The translations under genes were made by a program, and so were the position numbers. Positions 1-13,094 of a DNA stretch of 64,000 bases are shown here, one piece after another (within the stretch, counting starts at the first letter, position 1; every line of letters starts with the position of its first letter). A model generated the notes under the pieces. It worked only from the letters and a program-made list of their open reading frames with translations. It was not told the DNA's origin and searched no databases. Location of the stretch: NCBI RefSeq assembly GCF_007655135.1, contig NC_045130.1, positions 34,964,605 to 35,028,604 of the forward strand, given 5' to 3'. Source of the DNA: Punica granatum (taxonomy: Eukaryota; Streptophyta; Magnoliopsida; Myrtales; Lythraceae).

Positions 1-1589
1 TTAGTCAATATATGTTGTTCAGAGAGATGCAGTTGATGATGTTTCCAACATAAGCGCTTCCTTATCATATGTGCATGCATATTTGAGTTCAATCGACAGT
101 AACCTAGCTCCCAATACATACTATAGCCCCTCCACTGATGATTTCAGAGATTATTGAAGCCACTAACTGTTGAGATTCGGAAAAATCCGATCATGATAAC
201 GTGCAAGTCACGAGCCTTGAGCTTCCAACCAGCAAAAGGGGCAAGAATGCGAGCAAATCCTCATTTCCCTCTCCGATATTTAAATGAGGGTGTGTGCGAG
301 AAAAGTAAAGAATTGAAGGGGTACCTAGATGGATATTTATAGAGAATATAGGAAATTCCTATTAGGATCTCGTAATCTGTATCATATAAACGATTGCATA
401 TATATATATATAACAAATAAATATACTTGCGGGTTAGAAATACAATAATATCTTGTAAAGATTTTTACAACATGTTTAGAAGATAATATTAGAGATATTG
501 AGAGATATATGAAAGATAATTATAGAGAAAATATATCTACAAAATATTGTTACCGATTGGGTGTATCAAGGTGGGTCCAAAACGGTAAGTCAAACTAGAT
601 GGTCGGACCAATTTTATGGTCCCTAACACTAGCCAAATGATTTATCCAACTGAGTCCTTGGGAAGGATCATAATGCAGAAGGGAGAACCTATCTATGTTC
701 AAATTTAATTAATCATTGTATGATGACGCTTATGATTAAAGAAATTGAGAAGAAGAAAAACAGTATAATATATAACTGCCAAGGTACGTATAATAGATGG
801 CTTGACCAATCTTCGTGTTCCATATGATAGATCTAATGTTGATCGATCCAGTCCCAAGTGACTTAATTAATTGTTTCTGTTTGGTACTTTTGCAAGCTCA
901 AGTTAAGAGCTCTGATCATTAGCTTAATCACTTGTAATCAGTAAGTTGGGTAATGGGCATGGTTTGCTCCCTTCTTCATCATCATTAAGATGGAAAAAGA
1001 AAGAAAAAAAAGAACCTCTAAGCTCTCTCTCGTTCTCCTTTAAAAAATTAAACTACAATTATTTGTGTTTCTCAAACCTTCTGAATGATTGTAATTTAAG
1101 GAAGAGACTCTGGCTTCTGTTCGGAGAAGTACCATCCGGGTATAAAATTCGATATATCGACTCACATGCATTAATTCTGCTGTCTTTCCGATGATTATAG
1201 TTGCCACCCGAAAGAGATATGGGTCTTCCATCGATGCAAAAAAGTCTGTGAGTGTGGCCATGACTCATGAGGGGTGTATTGCAATCAAGAAACATTTCTC
1301 CAACTCCCTACTGGGAAGACCTTTCGGTGCAATTATATATACATCCTCGATGATGATTACATAGTCTAAATTATATGATATGATGTGGGCTGGCCCAAAA
1401 TAAATGGGCTTTTTAAAAGCAACGGGCCAACCAAAGTGAGCAGGCCCGGCCCACACGTGGGAGAAACTGAGGGATCAAGACCTACATAGACAAAGAAAGC
1501 CCACAAAGGCCTTTCCTTTGATGAAGAGAAAGGGAAAGGGAAGATTCAATGACGAATACGTCTTTTTCTGGAGCAGATGAATCGCGTGA

Positions 1590-1880
1590 TGTAAAGGTCG
1601 AGCCGAGCTGACTATAGGATTAGAAAGGTGGAGCCAAACCTGAGTCGGGTTGAGTATGGTGAGGCTTGAGCTCGACTTCGCGTAGAGGTCGAGCTGTAAA
1701 AGCGGAACGTAACTTCAAATTTGAGCTCAGTTTGAACAAGCCCAATTAGTGTTTCTTGAGCTCGATCGGCTCAATTCGAATCCTTTTGATGATCTATGGA
1801 CCCCGAATCTGTCGTAGAGCTCGAGATCGAGATGGGCGAGCTCGGCCTGATTTCATGCTGGGGATCGAGAATCTGGCGCG
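1590..1880. repeat. AGCTCG-rich degenerate repeat
   Basis: Short words such as GAGCTCGA, GTCGAGC and GAGCTCG recur many times over roughly 290 bases and are unlike the AT-rich surroundings. Such arrays of AGCTCG-like words occur at the ends of several plant DNA transposons. No matching second end was found, so the class is not assigned. Confidence 0.35.
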
Positions 1881-2082
1881 ACTTGTCATTTGTAGTATAT
1901 GAGTGAATATTCAATAAAGAAAATTTCCTATTAATCTCGTATATCTCTTAAATGGATTAAAAGGAAAAGAACGAATCGAATCGTCATAGAAAATTATTAA
2001 TTAGCCTATGATTAGGTTGACATAAATATAGATGTTCAGTAAGTATATGTAAATTCTTCTTCTTAATTGGAAAATATAATGG

Positions 2083-2300
2083 CATGTTTGTTTTGAGAGT
2101 TAAAATCACTTTAATTTTAACTCAACACACTACACAACAAAAATACATATTTTCCAAGTAAAAAAATTAAACTTTAACTCAATACACTACACAACAAAAA
2201 TACACGTTTTTCAAGTCAAATTTATAATATCAACTCATTTGTCATTTTCCACAATCAAAATCAAAATTACTTTTAATTTTGAATCCAAACGCATCATAAT
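2083..2300. mobile_element. MITE-like element, family M, copy 1
   Basis: The left end reads ATGTTTGTTTTGAGAGTTAA. The right end, on the opposite strand, reads ATGCGTTTGGATTCAAAATT, giving imperfect terminal inverted repeats. The interior is rich in short AACTCAACACACTACACAAC-like words, two of them in tandem. The same terminal signature (GTTTGGTTTT plus AGTTAA) recurs near 24358, 50403 and 52801. No coding capacity is seen, so it is probably non-autonomous. Confidence 0.5.
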
Positions 2301-2344
2301 ATTCAATCAATTTAATTAATAATGGCCACAAAAAATAAATTTCT

Positions 2345-2505
2345 ATGTCGTTGGTTTAAGCGCGTTTCGCTTAAATAAGATCTCGAATTCGAGTTTTTAC
2401 GAATGTAAAATATTCATACTGTGAGAATTTCTCCCATTAATGAGCCGACTCAATTCGACTGGACTAGTCCAATTAAACTTATGGATACGGGTGTCCCCCC
2501 AAAGA
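2345..2505 (+). mobile_element. SINE-like dispersed repeat, copy 1
   Basis: This stretch shares an ordered series of words with 19123-19290, 19515-19640 and 28805-28985: TTAAATAAGAT, a GAATTCGAGTT box, a GAATG.AAAATATTCAT segment, AATTTCTCCCATTAATG and a CGACTGGACTAGTCCAATTAA-like tail. The spacing of a TGG-like box and a GTTCGAGT-like box about 40 bases apart resembles Pol III A and B boxes of tRNA-derived SINEs. Assignment to SINEs is inference. Confidence 0.4.
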
Positions 2506-3602
2506 AAAGAATTTCTAGGAGAAAATATAAACAATGAAGGAAATAATAAATTGCTACCTCCGTGAGTAGTTAGGGTTTCCCTGTCCGTGGCTCTCCTTCG
2601 CTCCGTTCTGTTCATCCAACTTCCTCAGGCTCACTCCATCAACCACCCCAACCTCAGCTCCATTCAATACACTCACAGGTCAGTTCTTCCTCCCATTTGC
2701 CCGGAATCACTTACCTTTCGTCCTCAAATCAATGCGCAATCTCCGTACGCATTTTCCCTGCGTCTCTAATCGATCTATTCCGAGCCCCCGCTGGTTGAAG
2801 AATCAGTCTTGTTGGGTGTCTTAGAGGACGAGCTTAGCGGGGTTTGATTTAATCGTTGACTCTGCATGCTGGGCAAGATCCCTTTTTTCCATTCATTCTT
2901 CGCATTTCGCGGGTTTGCTGTGTGGTATACCTGGGTTTAGCTAGACGTAGCTGTGTTTGATTGAATCTTAATCTTTGATGATTTCTAGGTTTTGTTCAAT
3001 GATTGAAGATATTAGTGGATTATGAACATACCCTTTTGTTATATTACGTTGTGTTAGGGCATTTCTCTGGCGCTTATTCTGTGTAATGGTGGTGGTATCT
3101 TATTTTATATGCCATGCAGCGGGACATGTGCTGAGAGAAGCTACTATATAAAATAGTAACGTAATTCACTGTTTGATTTTTTCTTTGGCATTGATTCCTT
3201 CTCTTTTGAGGAGTTGTTAGTGAGAAATGTGAATTTTAGTTGCTCTTCTTTATTGTGGTTTGAGTTTTCAGTGGGACTGTGAAGCTTTAAAAGATAGCTA
3301 ATTTTGGGGTTACTTGTTCATGACTAATTTGACATACTCTGGAGTTGCGGCAAATTCTCATATGAATATGCATTGTGATAATTGAATGTGATCCGGAGGA
3401 ATTGCAGTATCTGTCACCCAGTAAATCGGGTATAGCTTTGTGATGTTAGTGCGGCTTAGTTAATGCAGTTGACTGATCCAGATGTTGGAATCAAATTTGC
3501 AGGGTAGCTAGAGCAAGTAAAGAATGGGCTGGTAGATATTTATGGAGTTTGTCTTTTCGTGACTATATTCATTCTAGTAGTGGGTAGACGATTAGGCCTA
3601 AT

Positions 3603-6600
3603 ATGGAAACTGGGAATAGCACTGCACGAGCTGAGGAACTCAAAGCCCAAGCAAATGAAGCTTTCAAAGGTGTACATCTTATGCTTCAACTCTTTTACTT
3701 TGTCTGCTTCGCCGAATTAAGACCAGATATTGTTTTATCCAAAGGTTTAGGGAGATGGAATGAAACACGATGAAGTTCTTAAATGCCTCAACACATCACT
3801 AACCTTTAATGCGTTCTTCAAAACATGTTCTTTTATCGAGGAATTTAGACCAGGTTGAGTCAGAGAAGCTTTACCATACTTTTTGAAAATTTCCTCCTTT
3901 TGGTACAGTAGCGGCTCCTTCTCTTAATGAGAGTTTGCTTCATTGTGTTGGTTCTGATGTCTGAATATTTTTCTGTATTATTCCAGCGCATAAATATGCT
4001 CAAGCAATTGATCTCTATTCGCAAGCAATTGAACTGAATGGAGAGAATGCTGTGTACTACGCCAATCGCGCATTCGCGCACACCAAGCTGGAGGAATATG
4101 GAAGTGCCATACAAGATGCCTCGAAGGCTATTGAAATTGACCCAAAATATTCGAAGGTTCCATACAATTGATTAACCTGTGTGGTCAAAGGTTTTCTTTC
4201 TTTTTTGTGGTTTTGTTCTCTTATTGGTTCTTGTGATTCTTAGGGTTACTATAGGCGAGGAGCAGCTCATCTTGCTATGGGTAAATTTAAAGAAGCTTTG
4301 AAGGATTTCCAGCAGGTACAATTTCCTGAAGCCTTTTCCATTTGGTTGGAAACTTGGAGCAGTTTTGTTTGTCTATTTTGCACACTCTTGTCAATTTGTT
4401 TGGGTGAATTTCAAATTTTTTTCCCTCTAAATATATTTAGTTACTCTTCAATTGGATTTTGTTGGGTGGAATTATTTTATTTCTTTTTCCCTTTAGAGAT
4501 GAGTAATGTTTTATTATTATGTCCAGGTCAAGCGAATCTGTCCAAACGACCCCGACGCTACCAAGAAATTGAAGGAATGTGAAAAGGCAGTTATGAAACT
4601 TAAATTTGAGGAAGCGATTTCTCTACCGGAATCTGAAAGGTGTTCTGTAGCGGATTCCATTGACTATCATACCATAGGTAATTAACTCTTTCTGATTATT
4701 CTTCTGTTTCATATGTATGATAATTGTCCTCGCCTGGTCTGCTTCCTTCATGAATTCGCTGCCTCTGTTATATGTAATAATTTTTTAGTCTTCATACTGA
4801 TGTATACATTCTAATCACGACTTTTTAGATTTTTCTGGTGTCCGTGAATTAAGTTAGTTTTAACGACTGTATTTTCCATTTACAAGTGACAGGATTTTGC
4901 AATTTATTTTTTATAAAATAAAATAAAATATATATTATAATCTGTTTATCTGCATTCCAGCTGTGTTATTTCTTTACTTATTGATGCAATTTCTTCAAAA
5001 TGTATAAGTATTTCTGACTTAGACGAATTAATAAATATAGAAGTATTCTGATCTTTTCCTTTTTTATTTCAACTTTCATGAGCTTGGTCAAGAAATTTTG
5101 GAAGTTCAGTTGGCTATTGTATAGTTTTCTATGTTAGTATATTGAATTAGTAATCATAGGTTTGATCTCCTGAAACATATGATCTCTTCTTGGTGCGTCT
5201 TCTTGAAATGGTCACTCTCAGTGATTGGTAGTGGTTGGCAAAAGGTCTAATGCATATATTCCTATCTCCTCGTCATTTGTTTCTCATATGGACATTCAAG
5301 TCCACTCCGAATTTATCTTGGAAAACACATGAACTGATACAGGCCTAGTTCATTAACGCACTTGAAGGGCCTGAGTAGGCACCTCTGCATCAGAAGATGT
5401 CGTAATGAGGTGTAATTAGCTCTGTTGACGAATGACAGGAGTCATCTTACAAGAATCCAAAAACTAAATAATAATGATAAAGTAAATATTGGCCTTCATG
5501 AAAATGAGTAAACGGTGGTTCGGAAAATATACTAAGGGTAGTATTGAGTAGTATTAATGCTCCAACTACTCAAGAAATAGAGATTAGCGTATTATCAGTC
5601 ACTGTATTAGCAGCATCAACTGAAAACTCTCCATTATATTCATCATTATAGGGCGGGTCCCCACTCAGTCATCGTTGCTCACCCCAGTGGCCGTAGTGTC
5701 GGCGGCAGTTGCAACTGTGGCGACAGTGGTAAAGTTGGTGGGGCCTGAAGCAGCCGCAAAGGTGGCAATGATGCTGGTAGTGGCTGGGGCTTGTTGGTGG
5801 AATAGTGGGCTGTTCTTTGGGAGTGGGAGTCGAGACCTTAACCTAGGTTTGCCCTCAAAACAATGTCCCCGGATTCCAATTATCTTAGGAAATTGTAAAT
5901 ATTAAGAATATTGATGATGATGATAATATCAGTAATAAGAATAATAATCGTGATGATGATGATAACAACAATTACAATAATAAACAATATTGATTATAAA
6001 ACATGTCATGGAAATAATACAGCCCCCATGGGTCGGTGGAGTGGTCAAAGGACTGGAGTACAATGTGGCGGTAGGCCTTAACTTTAACTCTGTGAGTGCA
6101 TGTTTACGCGTTGTGGTGACCCATGTAGACTCTTTGAAGACTGAAAACTTACCTAGATTCATGAGCTCATAAGATATAATTGATCCCAGTTGGATTCATA
6201 AGGAATACCATATCCTAAATGATAATGACATTGTTAATGTAATGGTACAATAAAATTATTCCCCAGGAGCACCTTTTTATGGGCTTCTGTGTCCTGCTTT
6301 CTGGACTGCAAGCCATAGTTTTCTCTAGAGATGGCATCTCAGAGGGGGCCTGTGTTGTTTCATTTTCAAAAAAAAAAAAAATCCCTTTTTGGGTGTTGGA
6401 AGTTGTTTAACTTTTTACGCCTTGGAAGTTGTTTCAATGACTCTCTTTATACATTTCTCTGGCTCATTTTTCTTAATTAGAGGTGGAGCCACAGTATTCA
6501 GGTGCAAGGATAGAGGGGGATGTTGTTACCTTGGATTTCGTGAAGAAGATGATGGAGGATTTCAAAAATCAGAAGTCCTTACACAAACGGTAGGTGATAA

Positions 6601-8545
6601 ATGAGGTTAATCAGAAGTATTCCTTTGGCTGTTAATTGAATAAGTGGGCTTGGATAAACTTAATTTTCAATAGCTAGAAACCTTTCTATAGTGACCCAAT
6701 AGCTAAAGTTAAGAGCTTATTCGTTTTTGTGTCTGCCCAAATAGCATGATTTGAGTACTTTTTAGCTGCTTTTCCAGCTATGTTTTTCAACTTTTAATGG
6801 TACTTATCGGCATTTGTGGTTTCCTTTGCAGGTATGCTTTCCAAATTGTTTTGCAAATTAGAGAGATGTTGAGGGCATTGCCTTCACTCGTGGATATAAA
6901 TGTTCCTGAGGGAAAGCATTTTACCGTTTGTGGTGATGTACATGGGCAGGTAAAAAAGAAAACGACTGTCGGGATGCTTTATCTATATTGTTTTTCATTA
7001 AAAGTTTGGCCAGAGTTCTTGTGATTCTGTAAAAACTTCTTGGCCTAACAAAGTTTTCAGCGAGCCAACTGGAGGAAGATTCATAAAACTTTTCCTTGAA
7101 AAAAATTTATTTAAAACAAATAGATAACAAGTTTTGCCGCCTTCTTGCACTAGTTAATGAAAAATATTGACGTGCTTCTATTATATTTTGTAAAATATAT
7201 GCAGTACTATGATCTCTTGAACATCTTTGAGCTAAATGGGCTTCCCTCGGAAGAGAATCCTTATCTGTTCAATGGTGACTTTGTTGATCGAGGTTCATTC
7301 TCCGTAGAGGTCATCCTGACTTTGTTCGCGTTTAAGTGCATGTCTCCATCTGGTAAATCCTATATTCTAGCGTCAGTTTGTAGTTACTTATGCCATCATC
7401 AGAATATTAATATTCTTCATATTTTTATCATGCAGCAATACATCTTGCCCGAGGAAACCATGAGAGCAAGAGCATGAACAAGATCTACGGCTTTGAGGGT
7501 GAGGTGCGGTCCAAGCTGAGTGAAACGTTTGTTGAACTCTTTGCAGAAGTTTTCTGCTGCCTACCTTTAGCCCATGTTATCAATGGGAAGGTTTTCGTGG
7601 TTCATGGGGGCCTCTTCAGTGTCGATGGGGTGAAACTCTCAGATATCAGATCCATCGATCGGTTTTGTGAGCCTCCTGAGGAAGGTAACTGGCAGACCCC
7701 ACCTTTTTTCTTTTATTTTCCTTTATGTATGGAGAATCTCAGAACTGTGAGCTTATTTGATGTTGTGTTTTGCGTTGCAGGTTTGATGTGTGAATTGCTG
7801 TGGAGTGATCCGCAGCCAATACCGGGGCGAGGGCCGAGCAAGCGGGGCGTTGGCCTTTCTTTTGGGGCAGATGTCACGAAAAGATTTTTACAGGAAAATA
7901 ATTTAGGTATTAATAGATAATCATCTAAAATAATTCATTTTCTGCTTATTATTCTTCGGTGGTTTGAGTTTGACACCATTTGTTTTATTGTGGCCAGATC
8001 TAGTTGTGCGATCTCACGAAGTAAAGGACGAAGGCTATGAAATCGAACATGAAGGAAAACTCATCACTGTGTTTTCTGCTCCAAATTATTGTGACCAGGT
8101 AACTGTGTTAGTTATTGGCTCTTCCTTGTAATGTCGTATCATCTGCTCGGATTGGCAGAACTTCTCCTGGAACTATCATTACTCTCAACCAAACACGATA
8201 TGTTCCTCATTCATGGCACAAAAAAAAAAAATTTTGAAATAGAAAATCAGAGAACTACTTTCGATTCCCAGAAACCGGATAGTCCACTTAACTTGCAATG
8301 CAATTTCTTGCAGATGGGTAACAAGGGAGCCTTCATTCGATTTGAAGCCCCTGAGCTGAAGCCTGATATTGTCACATTCTCGGCAGTGGTCAGTGTCGAA
8401 TTACACATCCTCTCCCCTTTTGTTTTCCTACTTCATCTAATGTCATACTAAAGGAATCTTTCTGATGAAAAAATTGCAATTGCAGCCGCACCCGGATGTC
8501 AAGCCAATGGCGTACGCAAACAACTTCCTCCGAATGTTCTCGTGA
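3603..8545 (+). CDS. PP5: Serine/threonine protein phosphatase 5 (TPR-PPP type)
   Basis: Twelve coding exons fit one frame: 3603-3669, 3987-4156, 4244-4315, 4527-4677, 6481-6589, 6832-6949, 7205-7352, 7436-7684, 7781-7906, 7998-8098, 8314-8388 and 8486-8545, giving 481 residues, close to the roughly 484-residue soluble plant PP5. Residues about 10-112 form three TPR repeats, which in this family bind HSP90. The PPP catalytic core follows with GDVHGQ (about 224), GDFVDRG (253), RGNHES (284), LLWSDPQP and SAPNYCDQ; these supply the metal ligands and the catalytic histidine. The protein ends NNFLRMFS. A 5' leader exon near 2570-2680 is separated by a leader intron ending about 3502. In Arabidopsis the protein (PAPP5) dephosphorylates phytochromes and acts in plastid and heat-stress signalling. 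Intron 4 is 1.8 kb and contains a candidate alternative exon, listed separately. Confidence 0.93.
5652..5822 (+). other. PP5: Candidate PP5 cassette exon encoding a membrane anchor
   Basis: Inside PP5 intron 4 a 171-base segment is bordered by TATAG on the left and GTGGGAGT on the right. It has the same phase as the exon 4/exon 5 junction, so inclusion adds 57 residues after about residue 153 without breaking the frame. The peptide starts GRVPTQSS, runs through two alanine/valine-rich hydrophobic stretches and ends [11 protein letters not shown] before VEPQYSG. Tomato and Arabidopsis PP5 have a longer, membrane-bound ER/nuclear-envelope isoform made by including an exon at this place. The local GC content is higher than in the rest of the intron. 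The donor GTGGGA is weak, as expected for optional use. Confidence 0.75.
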
Positions 8546-9330
8546 TCGTGATCTGCAAACACAACGAAAACTACCTACCTCTACTTTTCTTTTCCTAGGA
8601 GAAAAACCGAAACCAAGGTAGCTGTTACTATGTAAAACGTCTCAAGGTTTTTGTTCCGCTGTGAACTCTTTCCGATTCATTTGCAGCAGCAGCATCAGTG
8701 TTTTTCGAACCTTTTGTTTTCCAGATCCCGAAAGTCGGGATCGGGCGAAAGTGTGATAAAGATGATGCTGATGGTGCCATGTAAAATATACTTTGGGCCT
8801 TTTGATTTTCATTTCATACTGTATCTATTGTCCCAAAACCTGTTAGGCGGATCATACTCGGAGTTTGCTACATCAAAACTCTTCAATCTTAAGATCTGAT
8901 CACCGGTTCAATGCCTAGCATTCTTCGAGAATCGTCTGAACTAGAGTTCGAGTACAAAGACTAACATTACTGTGCTCCTTTCTAGTCTATCGGAAGACCT
9001 TAATGTCTCCCCGAATCTCAGGGTCAAACGCCTGTAATGACCTGGGACTGTTGGATGGGTCGTCTGATCTAGTAATAGATTGTCCCTCCATCTAATGGTC
9101 CCGAAGTTTCTTAATAGGCTCAATATTGCTGTATTGGGAGTCGGGAACCCCGGGAAAGTCCGGCCTTGGACCGTAATATATTTTCCTTTGGACAAAGACA
9201 AAGCATAGCAGCCAAGTGGCAGCCCAATGTCGTGGGCCTGGACCAAGTATTCTTCTAACATTATTGGGCTGAAATTGGGCCTGTACATGGACCGTTGGAT
9301 GGGCTCCAAGTGGGGCCGCGTGTTCAGGCT
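8546..9330. other. PP5 3' UTR and promoter of the next gene
   Basis: About the first 350 bases are likely the PP5 3' untranslated region. From about 9230 to 9310 there are several TGGGCY motifs (GTGGGCC, TTGGGCC, TTGGGCT, ATGGGCT), typical of proximal promoters of plant housekeeping genes. No gene is seen. Confidence 0.5.
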
Positions 9331-9375
9331 GAAGAAGCTGACGACGCCTCCATTAATTTCTCCATCGTCGTTTTG

Positions 9376-9404
9376 AGGGCTTCTCTCTCTCTCTCTCACT
9401 TGCC

Positions 9405-9436
<32 letters not shown>

Positions 9437-9438
9437 AC
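9376..9438 (+). promoter_or_regulatory. CT-repeat (Y-patch) near the transcription start of the PMD gene
   Basis: Runs of TCTCTC alternate with CACTTGCC over about 60 bases just upstream of a putative leader exon that ends CTGCTCAG followed by GTAATC at about 9530. Pyrimidine patches like this are common plant core-promoter or 5' UTR elements. The following leader intron would end at CAG 10551-10553. Confidence 0.45.
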
Positions 9439-10564
9439 TCCGTTCATGGCTTTTGTTGGCGAGAGCCGTCGTCCACTCCGGCGTCGTTTTGCCTAAGGCA
9501 CTTTCCCCAGCAGCAGCACACACTGCTCAGGTAATCTAAATCCCACGCCTCTTTATACACCGCCGGCCGGTGTCGTTTTGGCAAACCCTCTCTGTCCCTC
9601 CGAGTTCAGTTTGAATTCGGACAGTGCAATCCCCAAATTAGGGTTTGCAGGGTCGGACCCGAATTGGGGACTTCTCCAATTCCGCTTTGTTTTCGCGAAC
9701 CTCCGGTTGCTGTTGTTTGGCGTGGGACTTTCCGGGGATTCTTTGGTTTGATTGGGGGAATGCGAGCTCGCGCGTGCTCGAGTGTAGTGGGACTGTGGCA
9801 GCTCTGTCAGTGTCTGCTTTCGATGGAGATCTTAGCTATGGGGGTTTATTCATTTGAAGAAAGATACCGTGAAGAGTCATAAAAATTGCTGCTTTATTGA
9901 AATTTCATTCGAGATGAATGGTTATGTGTTGCTGGGACTGGCTCTGATCTCACTGGCTTTGGAAATTTTCGACAAGGCATTGAAACGTGCTGCCGATGTC
10001 ATCATATAATATGGTTTTGTTCAATGAAAGCGTAGCCTTTTTGAGTGTGGAGTTCATCCGCAAAATTGCCCGATTTGGATTAACGACATTTTATTTCATC
10101 ATGAGGTCATTGTGCATGAATCAATGGTTCTGTGGCAACACCTGTGGCCAAGCGTATGAACTCGGGCGTGTCAAATTCCCTGATGGTTTTGGGGAAAGAT
10201 AAGTAACTTGTGGAGAACCCAGCATTATATTTCTTAAGGGAACCTGATAATATATCCTTAAATCGTGCTTTACAAAAAGAAAATTTCTTAAATTGGTGTC
10301 CTCATTTTATCGAATGAGGTAAGTGCTTTAGCCTGAAGGTCCTTGACCGTGTATCAAGCATAGTCTACTTATTTCATATGGTATTGCTGTAATACAGTGT
10401 CATCTGTTAGCTTCACGAAGCTATGTAGTTCAAGATGTGCCCATGGAACTCAAAGATCATCAGTGACCTTAAGCTTGATTTTATCTGATATTTCGCTGCT
10501 CCTAATTTTGCATTGGATTCGTTATAGAGGTCATTCTCTGCCTTACCATGCAGTTCTGTAGTTG

Positions 10565-13057
10565 ATGGAAACAATGGATGTATTGCCATTGGAATCCAAT
10601 GCAGTCAACCCAGGGCCTGTTGATGGATCTGTGCTCTACGATCAAGACAAGCATGTCTCATCGGCAGTATGGGATGGACAGGTGTTCTTATCCTCCTGTA
10701 ATTTCGTTTTTTAAGCTTCCACCGTTAAGCCTTGCCAATCTTTTGATAGAAGATCTGTGAAACAGAACATTGACAAAGCAGTTGATTTAAATAAAAGAAA
10801 GACAAACTGAAACAAAATGCGATTTCAAGCGTTCTCCTATCCATCACTGCAGCTCTGTCTGCAGCGAATAATGCCAAAATTGCAAGCTTTCTTGGAGGAT
10901 GTAGGAGTTTGCTGTTGAAATTTCGTTTATACTCTAAGTATCAAATTAACCCCATACCTTGAATTGGAATTATGTTTATTTTGGATTTTGGATTCTTGTT
11001 TGTAGTTTCTTCTTATGCGATGACCAGTAAAACCCTAATTGCAGGAGCGGGGAGCACTTAGATGTCACGAGCACACATCAAAGCTTGATCAGTGGAGGCT
11101 TACCTCAAAACAAATTGAACTAGTGGAAAAGGCTGGATTTGGTCACTTGAGGTTGATCCCCGCTATTAGCCTGGACAATCCGCTCATCTCTGCACTAGTC
11201 GAGAGGTGGAGGAGAGAAACAAACACATTCCACTTCAATGTCGGGGAAATGACTGTGACTCTGAAGGATGTGGCCCTCTTGCTTGGACTTGCCATTGACG
11301 GGGATCCTGTTATCGGGATAACGTACACTTCTTGCAACGCTGTTTGTGAGAAGTTCCTGGGTAAAGCGCCAGAACCGGGCTATGCAAGTGGTGGGATGGT
11401 GAAGCTGAGCTGGCTTAAGGAGTTCTTTTCTGAGTGTCCTGAAGATGGTTATGTAGAGCAAATTGAGAGGCACACACGGGCTTACCTGTTGTACCTTTTG
11501 GGTAGTACAATATTTTCAACAACAACCGGGAATAAAGTCCCAGTAATGTACTTACCATTGTTTGGAGATTTCGAACAGTGTGGGAGATATGCTTGGGGTG
11601 CTGCAGCTCTGGCATTCTTGTACAGGGCACTCGGGAATGCATCCCTTGCATCTCAGAGCACAATTAGTGGATGCCTGACCCTTCTGCAGGTTAGTCGCTG
11701 TTTTCAAAGCTTTTCTTGGATTATATTTACATTTTTCGGAACAAGTTGCTCCATATGGAGACAATTCTCGGATACAGCCCTGAAAGCCTATGGATTTGGA
11801 TAAGTTGGGGTCTCTACTGGAAGTCCATTTGTGTATCTTCACTTCATAAAATATTGAACATCAGATGTACTGCCTTGCCTCATTCTGCTATCTCTAGCCA
11901 CTCCATTGAATTAAAGAGGATTAGTTTCATATGCTGTAGATAACCTGTTAAGAGTTCATTTTGCAGTGTTGGAGTTACTATCACTTGAATATTGGTCGAC
12001 CAAAGCTCAAGCATGATCCTGCCCATGACTGTTTCCCCTATGTACTTCGGTGGAAGGGCAAACAAATTGGACCAACTGCTAATCGTGATGTTGTCTTTTA
12101 TCGGAAGGCTCTGGATGCCCTAAAACCCTGCGATGTAAGCACAAAAGCCGTCAAGTTTTCTTGAACCTCATCTCATATATGCCATGCTGCTTGTTTGACT
12201 GCAGAATACAGTGCACTCATAATTGTGCGAGAAATATTTCATGCTCTTAGATCAATGTTATTACCCAAAAGTGTAGGGTTCATAATCTGCTTGAACTCGT
12301 AGTGGTGTTTGTATTAGTGGTCTCATGATAATGTTGAATAAGTTTCCTCGTTACGTCGATTTCAGGTTGAGTGGCTTCCCTACAGAAACATGGACAGTAC
12401 TAATATACCAGAATATATTAGAAACAGTCTGAACTTGGGGAGATCAAAGACCATGCTGATATGTTTTGACAAGGCTGAGCGGCACCTTCCTGATCGCTGC
12501 TTAAGGCAATGCGGGATGGTCCAACACATCCCTGAGGACGTGCAGCCATGGCAAAGGAAGAATCGTGGGGTTGATGGTGGTGTGGATTTGTCAGCGAAGA
12601 TGGAGTTGGAACTCAATGAGTGGATGAACCGCCATATCAGTATAGTCAATGGTGACGAAAGTGCCGACGAAGTGGAGTACTTGCAGTGGTACCTGAGAAT
12701 CACCCGTAAATTCGTCGGGAGGCCTATATCTCTCTCAACCGAGTTTCAAAGAACGGTAAGTCTCGCTACATGATTTTTTTAATTTTATGGCTTGTTAGAA
12801 GTGACTGGTATAACCAGAAACTAAAGGTGTCTGTTCAGAGGGGTTTTTTTTTTATTTTTAATAGGTAAGATTATTACTACAAAACTGAAGGTACATCAAT
12901 CATGCAAAAGGAAACAAAATTTGACCTGAGGCCGTATTGGCCGAGGTCATGGGCATGAGAGTTATCCGAGCGAGGAATCCATGAACATTTCCAGAGGGCT
13001 AGGAGGAGTAAACTAGTTTGCTTGAAAAATGTAAACTGTTAGGCGTTTCAAAAATTA

Positions 13058-13094
<37 letters not shown>

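Larger units (their letters stand above)
1..2560. other. Intergenic region, no gene supported
   Basis: I find no convincing coding exon here; all open frames are short and lack family similarity. The stretch holds an AGCTCG-rich degenerate repeat (about 1590-1880), a MITE-like element (about 2083-2300) and a dispersed SINE-like repeat (about 2345-2505), annotated separately. Several GGGCC/GGCCC motifs cluster at about 1385-1455. The part just before 2570 is probably the promoter of the phosphatase gene that follows. Confidence 0.6.

Noticed and set aside
5675..5905. Independent small hydrophobic protein inside PP5 intron
   Set aside because: It lacks an ATG, is bordered by splice sites in the phase of the PP5 exons, and matches the known membrane-isoform insert, so it was called a cassette exon.
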